From assembly GCA_965248815.1 (NCBI GenBank), contig CBDFKK010000006.1, positions 1 to 64,000 on the forward strand: a stretch of DNA of 64,000 bases, in the 5' to 3' direction. A program made the translations under genes and the position numbers. A model generated the notes under the pieces. That model saw only the letters and a list, made by a program, of their open reading frames with translations. It made no database searches and had not been told where the DNA came from. Origin of the DNA: CBDFKK01 sp965248815 (GTDB lineage: Bacteria; Pseudomonadota; Alphaproteobacteria; SMXP01). Of the stretch, positions 8,842 to 17,196 are shown one piece after another; positions within the stretch are counted from its first letter, which is position 1, and every line of letters starts with the position of its first letter.

Positions 8842-9692
8842 AGTTTCAACTGATCGACGCGAGCAAGGCGTTTGTTTCTGTTCAGCGCGCCTGCTGTCTG
8901 CTTGGCGTCAGCCAGAGCGGTTATTACGGGTGGAAGGATCGCCCGGCGAGCCGCCGTCAGCGCGAGGACATGATCCTGCTCGCCCATATTCGAAACGCGT
9001 TCGCCTTGTCGAACGAGACCTATGGCAGCCCGCGCATGACACGCGATTTACAAGATGAGGGATTTGAAGTTGGCCGTCGTCGTGTTGCCCGGTTGATGCG
9101 CGAGAATGGCCTGCAGGCAAGGCGCAAGCGGCGTTTCCGGCGCACGACTGATAGCTGTCACGCTTGGCCGATCGCGCCCAACCATCTTGGCGGCGACTTT
9201 AATGCCGACAAACCCAATCAAAAATGGGCTGTTGATATCAGTTATATATGGACAACCGAAGGCTGGCTCTATCTCGCTGTCGTGATGGACTTATTTTCCC
9301 GGTGGATTGTCGGCTGGGCTGTCAGCGATCGGTTGAAGCGGGACTTGGCGCTTGAAGCCCTGCGCCGGGCTGTGGCTTTGCGGCGCCCGCCGCCGGGACT
9401 GATCCATCACTCTGATCGCGGCTCGCAATATTGCTCTATTGAGTATCGCGCTGCCCTGAAGAAAATCGGCGCCGTTGTGTCCATGTCCGGCAAAGGGAAC
9501 TGTTACGACAATGCCGTCGTGGAAACTTTCTTCAAAACCATCAAATCAGAACTTGTCTGGCGAACGGTCTTCCAAACGCGCGCCCAGGCTGAAACAGAAA
9601 TCGCTCAATACATTGACGGTTTTTATAACCCCGTCAGACGACATTCAGCATGCAACTATCAAAGCCCGATCCAATATGAAATGATGACCTAA
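8838..9692 (+). CDS. IS-B OrfB transposase
   Basis: 284-aa DDE transposase identical in protein sequence to the copy at 2631. DDE residues lie in WAVDISYIW, HHSDRGSQ and VVETFFK. One silent base change (TTTTCC for TTCTCC near 9296) separates the two genes, so they diverged very recently. Confidence 0.92.
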   Translation: MKFQLIDASKAFVSVQRACCLLGVSQSGYYGWKDRPASRRQREDMILLAHIRNAFALSNETYGSPRMTRDLQDEGFEVGRRRVARLMRENGLQARRKRRFRRTTDSCHAWPIAPNHLGGDFNADKPNQKWAVDISYIWTTEGWLYLAVVMDLFSRWIVGWAVSDRLKRDLALEALRRAVALRRPPPGLIHHSDRGSQYCSIEYRAALKKIGAVVSMSGKGNCYDNAVVETFFKTIKSELVWRTVFQTRAQAETEIAQYIDGFYNPVRRHSACNYQSPIQYEMMT

Positions 9693-9809
9693 ACCAAAAC
9701 CGTGCTCTCCACTCAAGCGGGGCAAGTCCAATCCCCAGCGTCCGCAGCACCGGGAGATGGGATCGCTCGACTAGGCGGATGATCTCGAGCTTCTCCGATG
9801 CGGGGTATC

Positions 9810-10184
9810 TCATGCGCCGTCTCCCCCATCCCCGATCATGCTTTTTTTAAGCAGCCGGTTCTCCAGCACCTGTTCGGCAAGCGCTTCCTTGAGGTCATGC
9901 CTCTCGCGGCGCAGGTCCTTGACCTCGCCCGAGGACGCCTGGCGGGCGGTATCCCCCGAAAGCCGCTTCTTGCCGGCTTCCAGGAACTCCTTCGACCAGC
10001 TGTAGTAGAGGCTCTCGGCGATCCCTTCCCGACGGCACAGCTCGGCGATGCTGTCCTCGCCGCGCAGGCCCGAGAGCACAATCCGGATCTTCTCTTCAGC
10101 TGAATATTGCTTGCGCGTCTTGCGCCGGATGTCCCGTACCGCCGTCTCGGCGCCGTCCTTCAAACTCATGGATTTCTGGATCAT
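9810..10184 (-). CDS. IS-A OrfA, intact, without OrfB
   Basis: Complete 124-aa OrfA on the minus strand (MIQKSMSLKDGAETAV to MIGDGGDGA) with HTH, coiled-coil and slippery A7GC site. Only about 25 codons of OrfB follow before the IS-B end at 9730, so this copy could make the regulatory OrfA but no transposase. Confidence 0.85.
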   Translation of the reverse strand: MIQKSMSLKDGAETAVRDIRRKTRKQYSAEEKIRIVLSGLRGEDSIAELCRREGIAESLYYSWSKEFLEAGKKRLSGDTARQASSGEVKDLRRERHDLKEALAEQVLENRLLKKSMIGDGGDGA

Positions 10185-10390
10185 CTGCGTTCCCTTCGGT
10201 CACGACGATGAGCCAGAAATCCTCCGTTACGCAATCAACTCCATCTGTCCCACAGGCGCTGATGTCAGACACAACCAGGATTTAGACTCTCAGGTTGTCC
10301 ATCATCTTTTGGTTGAGAGGAGACGAGTAATTTTTGCAACTATAAAGATTCGATTACCAACAACATTTTGGGTATGATGCCTCCGACACA

Positions 10391-10426
10391 CAACAAGTCG
10401 GACGTTTATAAGCCCCCGACTTGTTG
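10391..10426. promoter_or_regulatory. 11-bp perfect inverted repeat
   Basis: CAACAAGTCGG (10391-10401) and CCGACTTGTTG (10416-10426) with a 14-nt loop, in the 263-bp gene-free stretch 10272-10534. No T-run follows on either strand, so an operator or RNA hairpin upstream of the next gene is more likely than an intrinsic terminator. Nothing else stands out in this stretch. Confidence 0.5.
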
Positions 10427-10534
10427 GTCCGCATGGTTTCGAGGCTGATGCGGAAAGCTATGCACCGTGAGATTGGGATATCTTGCGGGGGGGTTTCAGG
10501 TCAATCGGCCTCATTTCAACTACAGGAGACCCCA

Positions 10535-10777
10535 ATGGGTAAGGCTATTGCAGATATTCTTCAGTCCAAGAAAGCACTAACCGCGATCGTGGCCGCGATA
10601 GTTGCAGCCGGCGCAAAGATCGGTTGGGGTGTTTCGACAGAGGCACTCACCCTAATTTTGGCGCCTTTGATGGCCTACATTGTCGCGCAAGGAATCGCCG
10701 ACCTCGGCAAGGAACTTGCTAAAATAGAGAGTTCAAATACCGCACATAAACCCAACGGCAACAACGTAGAGAGCTAA
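10535..10777 (+). CDS. Small phage-type membrane protein
   Basis: 80-aa protein, start chosen because CAGGAGAC lies 5 nt upstream of the ATG. It has a charged N-terminus, a hydrophobic segment at about residues 14-28 (LTAIVAAIVAAGAKIGWG), a second at about 37-52 (LTLILAPLMAYIVAQGI) and a polar tail. The two-helix layout is common for holin-like or lysis-associated proteins in phages of Proteobacteria. It stands alone between two IS-A ends, so its context is lost and its function remains open. Confidence 0.6.
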   Translation: MGKAIADILQSKKALTAIVAAIVAAGAKIGWGVSTEALTLILAPLMAYIVAQGIADLGKELAKIESSNTAHKPNGNNVES

Positions 10778-10790
10778 GGCTTGTATCCAC

Positions 10791-10900
10791 TGTCTGACAT
10801 CAGCGCCTGTGGGACAGATGGAGTTGATTGCGTAACGGAGGATTTCTGGCTCATCGTCGTGACCGAAGGGAACGCAGATGATCCAGAAATCCATGAGTTT
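10791..10900 (+). mobile_element. IS-A left-end fragment (110 bp)
   Basis: The first 110 bp of IS-A from TGTCTGACATCAG to the first codons of OrfA. It is abruptly joined at 10901 to the right end of an inverted IS-A. It looks like the stump of an older copy broken by the second one. Confidence 0.85.
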
Positions 10901-11847
10901 TGTCCGTCATCAGATAAATTGGAACAGATTTTAATTTGAGCTAGCGGAGTATATGGCTCATCTGTTGTATCAGTTTAAGCAGCGGCTTTGCTGTGTTGCA
11001 AGCGCCGATGCTCGATCGTTTTTCGCTTGATCCTTTCTCTTTGCAATAGAATGGTTTGGCCGCGCCCAAAGTAAACATCTGCGGGCGTGAGGTTTTGCAG
11101 ACTCTCGTGATAGCGCTGGTGATTGTAGTGACCCACGAACTCATCGATCTGCGCTTCAAGATCGCCAGGTAGGTAATAGTTTTCCAGCAAGATGCGGTTC
11201 CACACGCGTTTTGGCTTGGGAGACCGGTCTTCCAATGCTTGTACGCCACCACGCAAATACGCGGTCGTACCATCGGTAAAACGTCGTTGCCGGGATGCCG
11301 AGCTTGTCCAGCGTCCGCAGCACCGGGAGATGGGATCGCTCGGACTAGGCGGATGATCTCGAGCTTCTCCGATGCGGGGTATCTCATGCGCCGTCTCCCC
11401 CCATCCCCGATCATGCTTTTTTTAAGCAGCCGGTTCTCCAGCACCTGTTCGGCAAGCGCTTCCTTGAGGTCATGCCTCTCGCGGCGCAGGTCCTTGACCT
11501 CGCCCGAGGACGCCTGGCGGGCGGTATCCCCCGAAAGCCGCTTCTTGCCGGCTTCCAGGAACTCCTTCGACCAGCTGTAGTAGAGGCTCTCGGCGATCCC
11601 TTCCCGACGGCACAGCTCGGCGATGCTGTCCTCGCCGCGCAGGCCCGAGAGCACAATCCGGATCTTCTCTTCAGCTGAATATTGCTTGCGCGTCTTGCGC
11701 CGGATGTCCCGTACCGCCGTCTCGGCGCCGTCCTTCAAACTCATGGATTTCTGGCTCATCTGCGTTCCCTTCTGGTCACGACGATGAGCCAGAAATCCTC
11801 CGTTACACAATCAACTCCATCTGTCCCACAGGCGCTGATGTCAGACA
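10901..11847 (-). mobile_element. IS-A, inverted, internally deleted (947 bp)
   Basis: Both IS-A ends are present (right end at 10901, left end at 11847) but about 570 bp of OrfB are missing. The junction is the 10-bp word GAACCGCATC, which occurs twice in intact OrfB (23049-23058 and 23619-23628), so the deletion is explained by recombination between short repeats. Four extra single bases (for example one more C in the run near 11400) break OrfA/OrfB. The long 10941-11810 frame is an artefact of these shifts. The catalytic core is lost, so the copy is dead. Confidence 0.88.
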
Positions 11848-12121
11848 CCCCAAGTTCTTGCAGTTCATACTTCTGCTTCTCAGCGTCCCATGCTTTGAGA
11901 TTAGCCATTTCTGTTTTAAGCGCGCTTACCTGATCAATCAGGCTCGCATGCGCCGTATTTGCAGCGATCGCGCTGCTTTGGGCTTCCATGATAGCTCTTT
12001 GGAATTCGATGACCTTGGCCTGGAAGGCCCTGGCGTCGCGCAAATCTACCATCGTCTTTGCGATATTGAAGGCCGTTTGAAGGCTCGTGAGCGCGGTGTC
12101 CCACTCGGTGACGCCAACCAT
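11848..12121 (-). pseudogene. Coiled-coil/zinc-ribbon phage protein, truncated
   Basis: First 91 codons of the 166-aa protein found whole at 39070-39570. IS-A cuts it after YELQELG, so the coiled-coil half remains and the cysteine-rich half is gone. Start chosen at the ATG with AAAGGAGG upstream. Confidence 0.85.
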
Positions 12122-12327
12122 AATCAACCTCCTTTTCTGATGCGGTAAGGGTGCCATGACATGAGCAATGTTCCTTCTTTAGTTGGATACGGAAAGTCTT
12201 GGCAATGGGAATTGAAATTTTTGTTTTGAGCAGTTGGGTACGAGTTGAGTAGTGATTGGCGGGCGCCGTCTCCTCTTTGCGCTCTCCATTTTTTTAGTCT
12301 TGATGCATAACAAATGAGGCAGAAATC

Positions 12328-12663
12328 ATGAACGACAAAGCGGCGAAATCGAACGGCTGCGATTCTGAGACGGTGAAGTCCATTGCTAAGCGCTATCACG
12401 CATTACTTGACGAGATGGAAACTAATCGTGGCGAATACATGTCGGACGTCAAGGAACTACTTCGGGAAGCGAAAGAAGACTACGGCATTCCGAAAAAGCT
12501 GATGCGCATGGTCGTGAGCGAGCAGCGGCAGGAGTTGAAGCGGATCAAGAACCGCAAGAATCTTGAAGAGAGCGAGCGGTCAGAGCTCGATATTCTCGAG
12601 AGTTCGTTGGGCGATTTCATCGAAACGGATCTCGGACAAGCGGCCTTAGCGAACGCGGCTTAG
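12328..12663 (+). CDS. GapR-like (DUF2312-type) DNA-binding protein, copy 1
   Basis: 111 aa, same family and length as the copy at 39777 (described there). It differs at a few N-terminal residues and in the tail (SLGDFIETDLGQAALANAA against SLGDFIGTELGQAAVANAA), a tight cluster of substitutions that looks like a recombination patch. The 206-bp space upstream (12122-12327) is the divergent promoter region with the coiled-coil gene. Confidence 0.75.
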   Translation: MNDKAAKSNGCDSETVKSIAKRYHALLDEMETNRGEYMSDVKELLREAKEDYGIPKKLMRMVVSEQRQELKRIKNRKNLEESERSELDILESSLGDFIETDLGQAALANAA

Positions 12664-12666
12664 GCA

Positions 12667-12713
12667 TTACCGATCGAGGCACGGCCGGCGCACACGGCCG
12701 AAGAAATCGGTAA
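12667..12713. promoter_or_regulatory. Nested inverted repeat between genes
   Basis: TTACCGAT (12667-12674) pairs with ATCGGTAA (12706-12713), enclosing a second stem CGGCCG (12682-12687 and 12695-12700). It is conserved in the other phage copy (40116-40162). The outer arms resemble half-sites of the phage operator (ACCGAT). It may be an RNA hairpin controlling the nuclease gene or a repressor site; there is no T-run. Confidence 0.4.
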
Positions 12714-12803
12714 ATGGTTAGGCGCGGCAAGCTAGGCCTCAGCTCTTCCAGAGGATATACCGCATCTCCGCTGGATGCCGCGCCGACCGCTCAGAGGCAC
12801 ATT

Positions 12804-13184
12804 ATGCGGCAACGTCGTCGAGCTCCTTTTTCAGAAGATCAATTGCAGATCAGCATCATGAAGGCGCTCGCCTGGATGTTGCCGGACGACTGCGTGCCGA
12901 TTCACGTGCCCAATCAGGGCAAACGCAGCGGCCGATACGGCAACAGGCTGAAGGCCATGGGGATGCTTAAGGGCTGTCCCGATCTGGTGTTCTGCTATCA
13001 TGGCCGGTTTCTGGCGATTGAACTCAAAAAAGATTTGGACAGCGAGATTTCCGAGGACCAACGGCTTGCACACAACAAGCTGCGCGTTGCCGGCGCCAAG
13101 GTAGGGACGGCGCGGACGCTGCCGGAGGTTTTGGACCTGCTGGATAAGTGGGGAGTCAAGCTGGTGGCGAGGTTGATCGCATGA
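12804..13184 (+). CDS. VRR-NUC domain nuclease, copy 1
   Basis: 126 aa from the ATG at 12804 (an upstream ATG at 12714 is in frame, but it lies in the conserved hairpin region and has no good ribosome-binding site). Features are as in the copy at 40253: KGCPDLVF, IELKKDLDSEIS and the trailing Q. The N-terminal third carries a patch of synonymous and non-synonymous differences from copy 2. Confidence 0.78.
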   Translation: MRQRRRAPFSEDQLQISIMKALAWMLPDDCVPIHVPNQGKRSGRYGNRLKAMGMLKGCPDLVFCYHGRFLAIELKKDLDSEISEDQRLAHNKLRVAGAKVGTARTLPEVLDLLDKWGVKLVARLIA

Positions 13185-13531
13185 GTTACACGCTTTCGAT
13201 CGACGATTGTCTGCGCGTTGTGTCGATGGCGTTTCGGCTCAAGCCGCATGTCGTCGTGAGCAATTCTCGCATGAGGTCAATTGTCCGGGCCCGGTTTGCA
13301 GTGTGCCTATTGGCGCATGAGCTGGCGGACAAGTCTTATCCACAAATCGGTAAGGCGTTGAAGCGTAACCACTCGACCATTCTTCATGCGGTGCGAGAGG
13401 CGCGCAAGTTGACCGATCCGGAGCATGAAAAGTTTGATGCGGAATTTGCTGGGCGTGTTGCCGAGTCGCGCACGGTGCTCGAGACGGCGAAGCGGCGCCG
13501 GGAAGCGGGGGTGAGAGGTGCGTTGCGATGA
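13181..13531 (+). CDS. DnaA domain IV-like protein, copy 1
   Basis: 116 aa; starts in a 4-nt ATGA overlap with the nuclease gene, where the other phage copy has a methyltransferase inserted. Details are given at 41187. It differs from copy 2 only around residues 31-43 (VRARFAVCLLAHEL against ARARFATCLLAHEL). A perfect DnaA box (TTATCCACA) lies inside the gene at 13336-13344. Confidence 0.8.
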   Translation: MSYTLSIDDCLRVVSMAFRLKPHVVVSNSRMRSIVRARFAVCLLAHELADKSYPQIGKALKRNHSTILHAVREARKLTDPEHEKFDAEFAGRVAESRTVLETAKRRREAGVRGALR

Positions 13532-14298
13532 GCGGCGGCTTTTTTCAGGTCCATCGATCGATCTTCGATCACGAGGCATTTTCCCGCGAGCCTTTCACTG
13601 AACGCGAGGCGTTTATTTGGCTGGTCGGGGAGGCGGCATTTAAGGATCACGAGCGGGTGATCAGTGGCAAGAGGATTTATGTCAAGCGTGGAGAGCTTGC
13701 ACATTCCTATCGATGGCTTGCTGAGCGATTCAAGTGGTCGTTGGGCAAGCTTCAGCGATACACCAAGCGCCTAAAATCGATACACATGGTGGGTACACGA
13801 ACCGATACAGGGATTCTCGTCATAAGTATTTGTAACTACGACAGATATCAGAGTGAGCTTGATGCGGTCGATACAGTTACCGATACACTTGGCGATACAC
13901 CCGACCCCCCAAAACCGATACAGAACGAGAAGAATGGTTTTCTAGAAGAATTAGAAAATCCCCCCCCTATGGTCCCCCCCCTTCCCGAAAACGGGCAGAA
14001 AACCAAACAAAAAACCCAGTTGCCAAGCAACTTTCCGGGTACTGAGGATCTGGAAAAAGCTCAGAAACTCTGGGCAAAGCGGGGCATCGAGGGGATTGAC
14101 GCCAAGCAGGAAGCCGACAAATTCAGCGCTCACCACGCCGCCAGGGCCAGCAAATTCGTGTCGTGGTCTGCGGCCTGGCGCACTTGGTATCTGAACGCGG
14201 CCGAGTTCCGGTCCAAGTCATCACCATCGAGCGGCGGCGCCAGCAAGCAAGCTTATCTAGCTGCGGCCGCAAAACTGGAGAGCAAAGGTGTCCACTAA
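13528..14298 (+). CDS. Phage replication protein, winged-helix type, copy 1
   Basis: 256 aa, protein identical to the copy at 41534, where it is described. ATGA overlap with the DnaA-like gene and an 11-nt overlap with the next gene. Confidence 0.7.
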   Translation: MSGGFFQVHRSIFDHEAFSREPFTEREAFIWLVGEAAFKDHERVISGKRIYVKRGELAHSYRWLAERFKWSLGKLQRYTKRLKSIHMVGTRTDTGILVISICNYDRYQSELDAVDTVTDTLGDTPDPPKPIQNEKNGFLEELENPPPMVPPLPENGQKTKQKTQLPSNFPGTEDLEKAQKLWAKRGIEGIDAKQEADKFSAHHAARASKFVSWSAAWRTWYLNAAEFRSKSSPSSGGASKQAYLAAAAKLESKGVH

Positions 14299-14911
14299 CG
14301 AACAAATCTACGATGCGTTTCTGTCGCCCATGACGGCGCTGTATCGCAAGCCGTACGGCACTGACGACGAGGCGGCAACGCTGGCTTATTACACCAAGTA
14401 TTTGAGCCGGTTCACTGTTGAAGAGCTGGAAGCTGGATTTGACTCGCTTGTGGAGAATCGCAAGGAGACTGCGAAGGACTGGCCGGCGATCGGCGAAGTG
14501 ATGGCGGCCTGTGGGCGCGGGCGCGGTGAGCTAAAGGTCAAATCCGGGACGCGCCGTGTCAACAAGTTCGGCTTTGACTTTGAAGACGAGCGCCGGCGCC
14601 AAAAGTTGGCGAACGATTTGCTGAATACGGACCAGGCGCGCGATTGGTTTCGGGAAGGGATTGCCGAATATGTGTGGGGCCACTTTTACCAGACCGAAGC
14701 TTACCCGACCGAGCAGGATATTGGCCGGTTTCGCGGCAAGCGCGCTGAGCAATTGGAGTGGGAAGCGAAATTCGTAGAGACGAGCGCATTCAATCAACAC
14801 CAAGTCGAGAGCTTTGCGGTTGGGCGGATTAAGCGAGAGCAACGCGCCTTATCGGGTGGGCAATACAGGCCCATCGACGGCGGGGATTTTGTGCCAACAG
14901 GAGCCATTTGA
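14288..14911 (+). CDS. Phage replication-associated protein, copy 1
   Basis: 207 aa, identical in protein sequence to the copy at 42294, which carries the description. Confidence 0.6.
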   Translation: MSTNEQIYDAFLSPMTALYRKPYGTDDEAATLAYYTKYLSRFTVEELEAGFDSLVENRKETAKDWPAIGEVMAACGRGRGELKVKSGTRRVNKFGFDFEDERRRQKLANDLLNTDQARDWFREGIAEYVWGHFYQTEAYPTEQDIGRFRGKRAEQLEWEAKFVETSAFNQHQVESFAVGRIKREQRALSGGQYRPIDGGDFVPTGAI

Positions 14912-15192
14912 TGAAGACAATCAAGCGTTTCTGGTTCTGGCTCATTGGGAGGTTAGGCCGCCCGGATGAGCCAACGATTAAGCGCAAGTATGACAAGAGC
15001 AGGGGCCGTGATGTTGACAACGCGGTCCAGGAAGTGTTAGCCGCGAACGGCTTTCCGCTCAACGCCATCACGCTTGACGAAGCGCTAGAAATAGCGACCG
15101 GCGTTGCAGACGACCTAAAACCCGACCCGGTACCGCACGAGTTGCAAGCCTTTATCGACCATATTCAGCGCGAGCAGCGCCCCGACTCCTAA
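14911..15192 (+). CDS. Small hypothetical phage protein, copy 1
   Basis: 93 aa; the ATG at 14911 overlaps the upstream TGA by one base and follows CAGGAG. Same protein as at 42917. Confidence 0.6.
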   Translation: MKTIKRFWFWLIGRLGRPDEPTIKRKYDKSRGRDVDNAVQEVLAANGFPLNAITLDEALEIATGVADDLKPDPVPHELQAFIDHIQREQRPDS

Positions 15193-15214
15193 GCATTGCA
15201 AGGCACCACGAAAA

Positions 15215-15239
15215 AGGCCCGGAATAACGCACCGGGCCT
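15215..15239 (-). terminator. Intrinsic terminator of the HigBA operon, copy 1
   Basis: 8-bp stem AGGCCCGG / CCGGGCCT. Read leftward it is followed by TTTTT, so it terminates transcripts coming from the antitoxin gene. Confidence 0.75.
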
Positions 15240-15322
15240 CAGTTCGTCGGGGATATGGTGGGTTGTCTTCAGGGGAAGACGACTCATAGATAACTCAGTC
15301 CACGGATGAGTGCAACGGATAT

Positions 15323-15637
15323 CTAGCCGGCGGCGCGCTTGGCGGGAAAGACTTCTACGGGCGCCCAGCGTTCGGCCTCGGCCTCGCGTGCTGCGTCGAA
15401 CAGATCAATCGCATTCTGGGCAGTCGTCCACAGCTCTGGCGTCGTGCACAAAGCCTTACCCAAACGATAAGCGGTGATGGCATTAATCCGTGCATGTCCG
15501 TTGACGATGTTGCTCATATGCTTTCGCGTGATGTGGATCGCCTCGGCGAGTGCGCCGATCGTGATGTCGCGCGGATCCATATAGAATTCCTTGAGCAACT
15601 CCCCTGGCGGGGTCGGGCGACGATTTCTCGGTCTCAT
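15323..15637 (-). CDS. higA: HigA-type antitoxin, copy 1
   Basis: 104 aa, identical to the copy at 43329 (described there). The start is set at the ATG that overlaps the toxin stop (TAATG); the frame is open further upstream but that part overlaps the toxin gene. Confidence 0.82.
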   Translation of the reverse strand: MRPRNRRPTPPGELLKEFYMDPRDITIGALAEAIHITRKHMSNIVNGHARINAITAYRLGKALCTTPELWTTAQNAIDLFDAAREAEAERWAPVEVFPAKRAAG

Positions 15638-15915
15638 TAGTGATAATCCTCCAAATCTAGGTCTATGACATCTGGCGCGTCCCAACCGAAGACTAAACGC
15701 CAATTTCCGGTCACGCTCATGGCGAAAGTACCGCGGCGGTCGCCGGTCAATTTGTGGAACCCACTGACGCCGACCAGATCGTTTGGATGGCCGATGGCAT
15801 CTAGTAAGTCCATGAGTTTAATGCACTTTTTGTGCATGTTTGGGCGCACGCGCTTCGACCGTCCATCGTGGAACAACTCCGACAGGCCTCGATGTCTGAA
15901 ATTCCGTATCGCCAT
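15637..15915 (-). CDS. higB: HigB/RelE-type toxin, copy 1
   Basis: 92 aa, identical to the copy at 43643. Toxin first, antitoxin second, as is usual for higBA. Confidence 0.82.
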   Translation of the reverse strand: MAIRNFRHRGLSELFHDGRSKRVRPNMHKKCIKLMDLLDAIGHPNDLVGVSGFHKLTGDRRGTFAMSVTGNWRLVFGWDAPDVIDLDLEDYH

Positions 15916-16045
15916 GTCTTGAATATAGTGTAACTAATCTGGTTATGCAACCCTTTTGGTTATATTTCCACAAAGTATTCGCCGCGGGGGTTAACAAACG
16001 CTATAGGTAGGAAAGCGGACTTCAAGAGATGATGGAGATTGCCAG

Positions 16046-16207
16046 ATGGCACTGAATTACGGGCGCTACAAGCACCGAGGTAAAGAGCAGGAGCCGGCAG
16101 AGCCCAGGAAGCCCAACGTGGCTACAAAGGCTCGCGCGGTGGGCCCGGCGCAAATTGAAATGGGCAGGAGAGAAGCAGAAGCCCCGGCTTTTGGCCGAGG
16201 CTCGTAG
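16046..16207 (+). CDS. 53-aa basic peptide, copy 1
   Basis: Short frame MALNYGRYKHRGKEQEPAEP and on to EAPAFGRGS. A purine-rich GATGGAGATTG lies upstream. No family recognised; conserved identically in copy 2 (44052). It lies just left of the tRNA-like sequence. Confidence 0.4.
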   Translation: MALNYGRYKHRGKEQEPAEPRKPNVATKARAVGPAQIEMGRREAEAPAFGRGS

Positions 16208-16253
16208 CGTGGGGACGGCTGTGGAGCCACCGACCATCGCCATGGTTCGGTAA

Positions 16254-16279
16254 GCGGGTTCGATTCCCGTCGCCCGCTC
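16254..16279 (+). other. tRNA-Gly 3'-end sequence (att core candidate), copy 1
   Basis: 26 nt identical to what a bacterial tRNA-Gly T-arm plus 3' acceptor strand look like (GCGGGTTCGATTCCCG, then TCGCCCGCTC). No matching 5' acceptor strand (GCGGGCG) or normal anticodon arm lies upstream, so it is not a complete tRNA. A tRNA 3' end carried next to a tyrosine recombinase is the usual form of a phage attP core. Confidence 0.6.
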
Positions 16280-16287
16280 AAGTCGTA

Positions 16288-16531
16288 TCAAGCCTTAGGC
16301 TTTTCGTCCATGGGCTTGTTGAAGCCGGCGACCACCCATTTGCCAGTTTTCCAAACCACTGCTGAACCCACGAAAAATAGCATCCAGGTAAACCCCCAAG
16401 CAGCGAAAAGTTCAGAATCCGTCGCATTTCTTGGCATGCTGTCGACGGCAATTATTAGGGCAATGGGGGGCCCAGGCTAAAGAGGCAACTATCCACAGCC
16501 GAAACATGCCGGTTTTGATGTTTTTGGCCAT
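16288..16531 (-). pseudogene. Two-helix membrane protein with frameshift, copy 1
   Basis: Starts MAKNIKTGMFRLWIVASLAW, then a run of six G/C (16465-16470) shifts the frame. With one base fewer it continues into PIALIIAVDSMPRNATDSEL and a second helix (WGFTWMLFFVGSAVVWKTGK), ending at 16288. Both phage copies have the same run. Upstream on the same strand (about 16550-16690) a further hydrophobic stretch (NILNYLTILITLAPGLGTLW) ends at a stop but has no good start codon. Confidence 0.5.
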
Positions 16532-16718
16532 GATTATCGGGATTTAAGCTTTTCGGCCAGCCACAATGTTCCTAAACCCGGAGCTAGCGTGATTAAAATA
16601 GTCAAATAATTCAGTATGTTAAAAGGGCTCAGAATTTCCAACAGTTCTGCCAGACCCTCGAGAAACGTGTTTGCCGTCGCGGCGGACGGTTTTGACTAGA
16701 CAGTGGCGTCTTGACTGG

Positions 16719-16931
16719 ATGAAGCGTTACCACGGGGCGCGGCCATTGCGCAAGGGTAGTCCGAAAGCTAGGAGCCCGGCCGCCGGGAGGAGGCAAGCTC
16801 TCCCATTAAGTAGCCACCAATCTGAGCGGCTATTAGACCGCATTAATTGCGGCGACATCTCCGAGGATGAGTTTAGGCAGATTGGTGAGACGGCACCTGA
16901 GCTTCTGGAGCTCTTGCCTGTGCAGTTCTAA
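16719..16931 (+). CDS. 70-aa hypothetical protein, copy 1
   Basis: MKRYHGARPLRKGSPKARSP, a basic half, followed by an acidic half (LLDRINCGDISEDEFRQIGE). Start chosen at the first ATG; no strong ribosome-binding site. Same as 44725. Function unknown. Confidence 0.4.
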   Translation: MKRYHGARPLRKGSPKARSPAAGRRQALPLSSHQSERLLDRINCGDISEDEFRQIGETAPELLELLPVQF

Positions 16932-17026
16932 GCGCCGTTTTCCGCCATTTGGCACTGGATGACGTCATCACCTGAAATAGCGTCATCCACGTCATCCACG
17001 CAGAAAACCGCCATTCTTGGTCAGAA

Positions 17027-17086
17027 TGTGGATAAGTGCCCCTATATATGTGGATAAGTGCCCCTATATATAATGTGTGTGGATAA
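17027..17086. promoter_or_regulatory. Triple DnaA-box array, copy 1
   Basis: Three perfect DnaA boxes (TGTGGATAA, complement of TTATCCACA) at 17027, 17049 and 17078, embedded in a near-repeat that includes CCCCTATATAT. Spacing of 22 bp puts the first two on the same helix face. More perfect boxes follow at 17872, 18046, 18133 and 20838. This resembles a replication origin or a DnaA-titrating site. Confidence 0.7.
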
Positions 17087-17196
17087 GTCAGACAGCCAAA
17101 AGAGATGAAAATCATCCGATCAGAGCGAGCCAGAAACAGGGAACCCCATGACGCCTGATCGAGCCAACGAACGGGAGGCCCAAGGATTCGAAGCGT

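Larger units (their letters stand above)
8501..9730 (+). mobile_element. IS-B copy 2 (1,230 bp)
   Basis: Full-length IS-B, one base shorter than copy 1 in the right terminal repeat (CTCTCCACTC against CTCTCCCACTC). Both reading frames are intact. It is flanked by two inverted IS-A pieces and has no visible target duplication. Confidence 0.9.
8087..10271. mobile_element. Inverted IS-A / IS-B / IS-A composite
   Basis: Two left-hand IS-A pieces face outward: 8087-8500 on plus and about 9735-10271 on minus, with a complete IS-B between them. Both outer ends carry the IS-A left repeat TGTCTGACATCAG. Neither piece has a right IS-A end and the external flanks (AACC and CAAC) are not duplicated. The structure fits an inverted recombination product rather than a transposed unit. 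Confidence 0.8.

Noticed and set aside
8087..10271. True composite transposon
   Set aside because: No target duplication at the outer ends and neither IS-A part is complete.
10941..11810. 289-aa frame joining OrfA, OrfB and tail parts of IS-A
   Set aside because: It is created by single-base insertions and an internal deletion in a dead IS-A copy.
12714..12803. Earlier in-frame start for the VRR-NUC gene
   Set aside because: The upstream ATG lies at the edge of the conserved hairpin, and the added 30 residues look non-coding in both copies.
16209..16280. A complete phage tRNA-Gly gene
   Set aside because: The 3' side is perfect, but the 5' acceptor strand has mismatches, the anticodon arm does not fold normally and CCA is absent.
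16022..16291. Minus-strand open frame containing RATGIEPA-type residues (also 44028-44297)
   Set aside because: This is the well-known antisense artefact of a tRNA 3' end; the real signal is the tRNA-Gly-like sequence.
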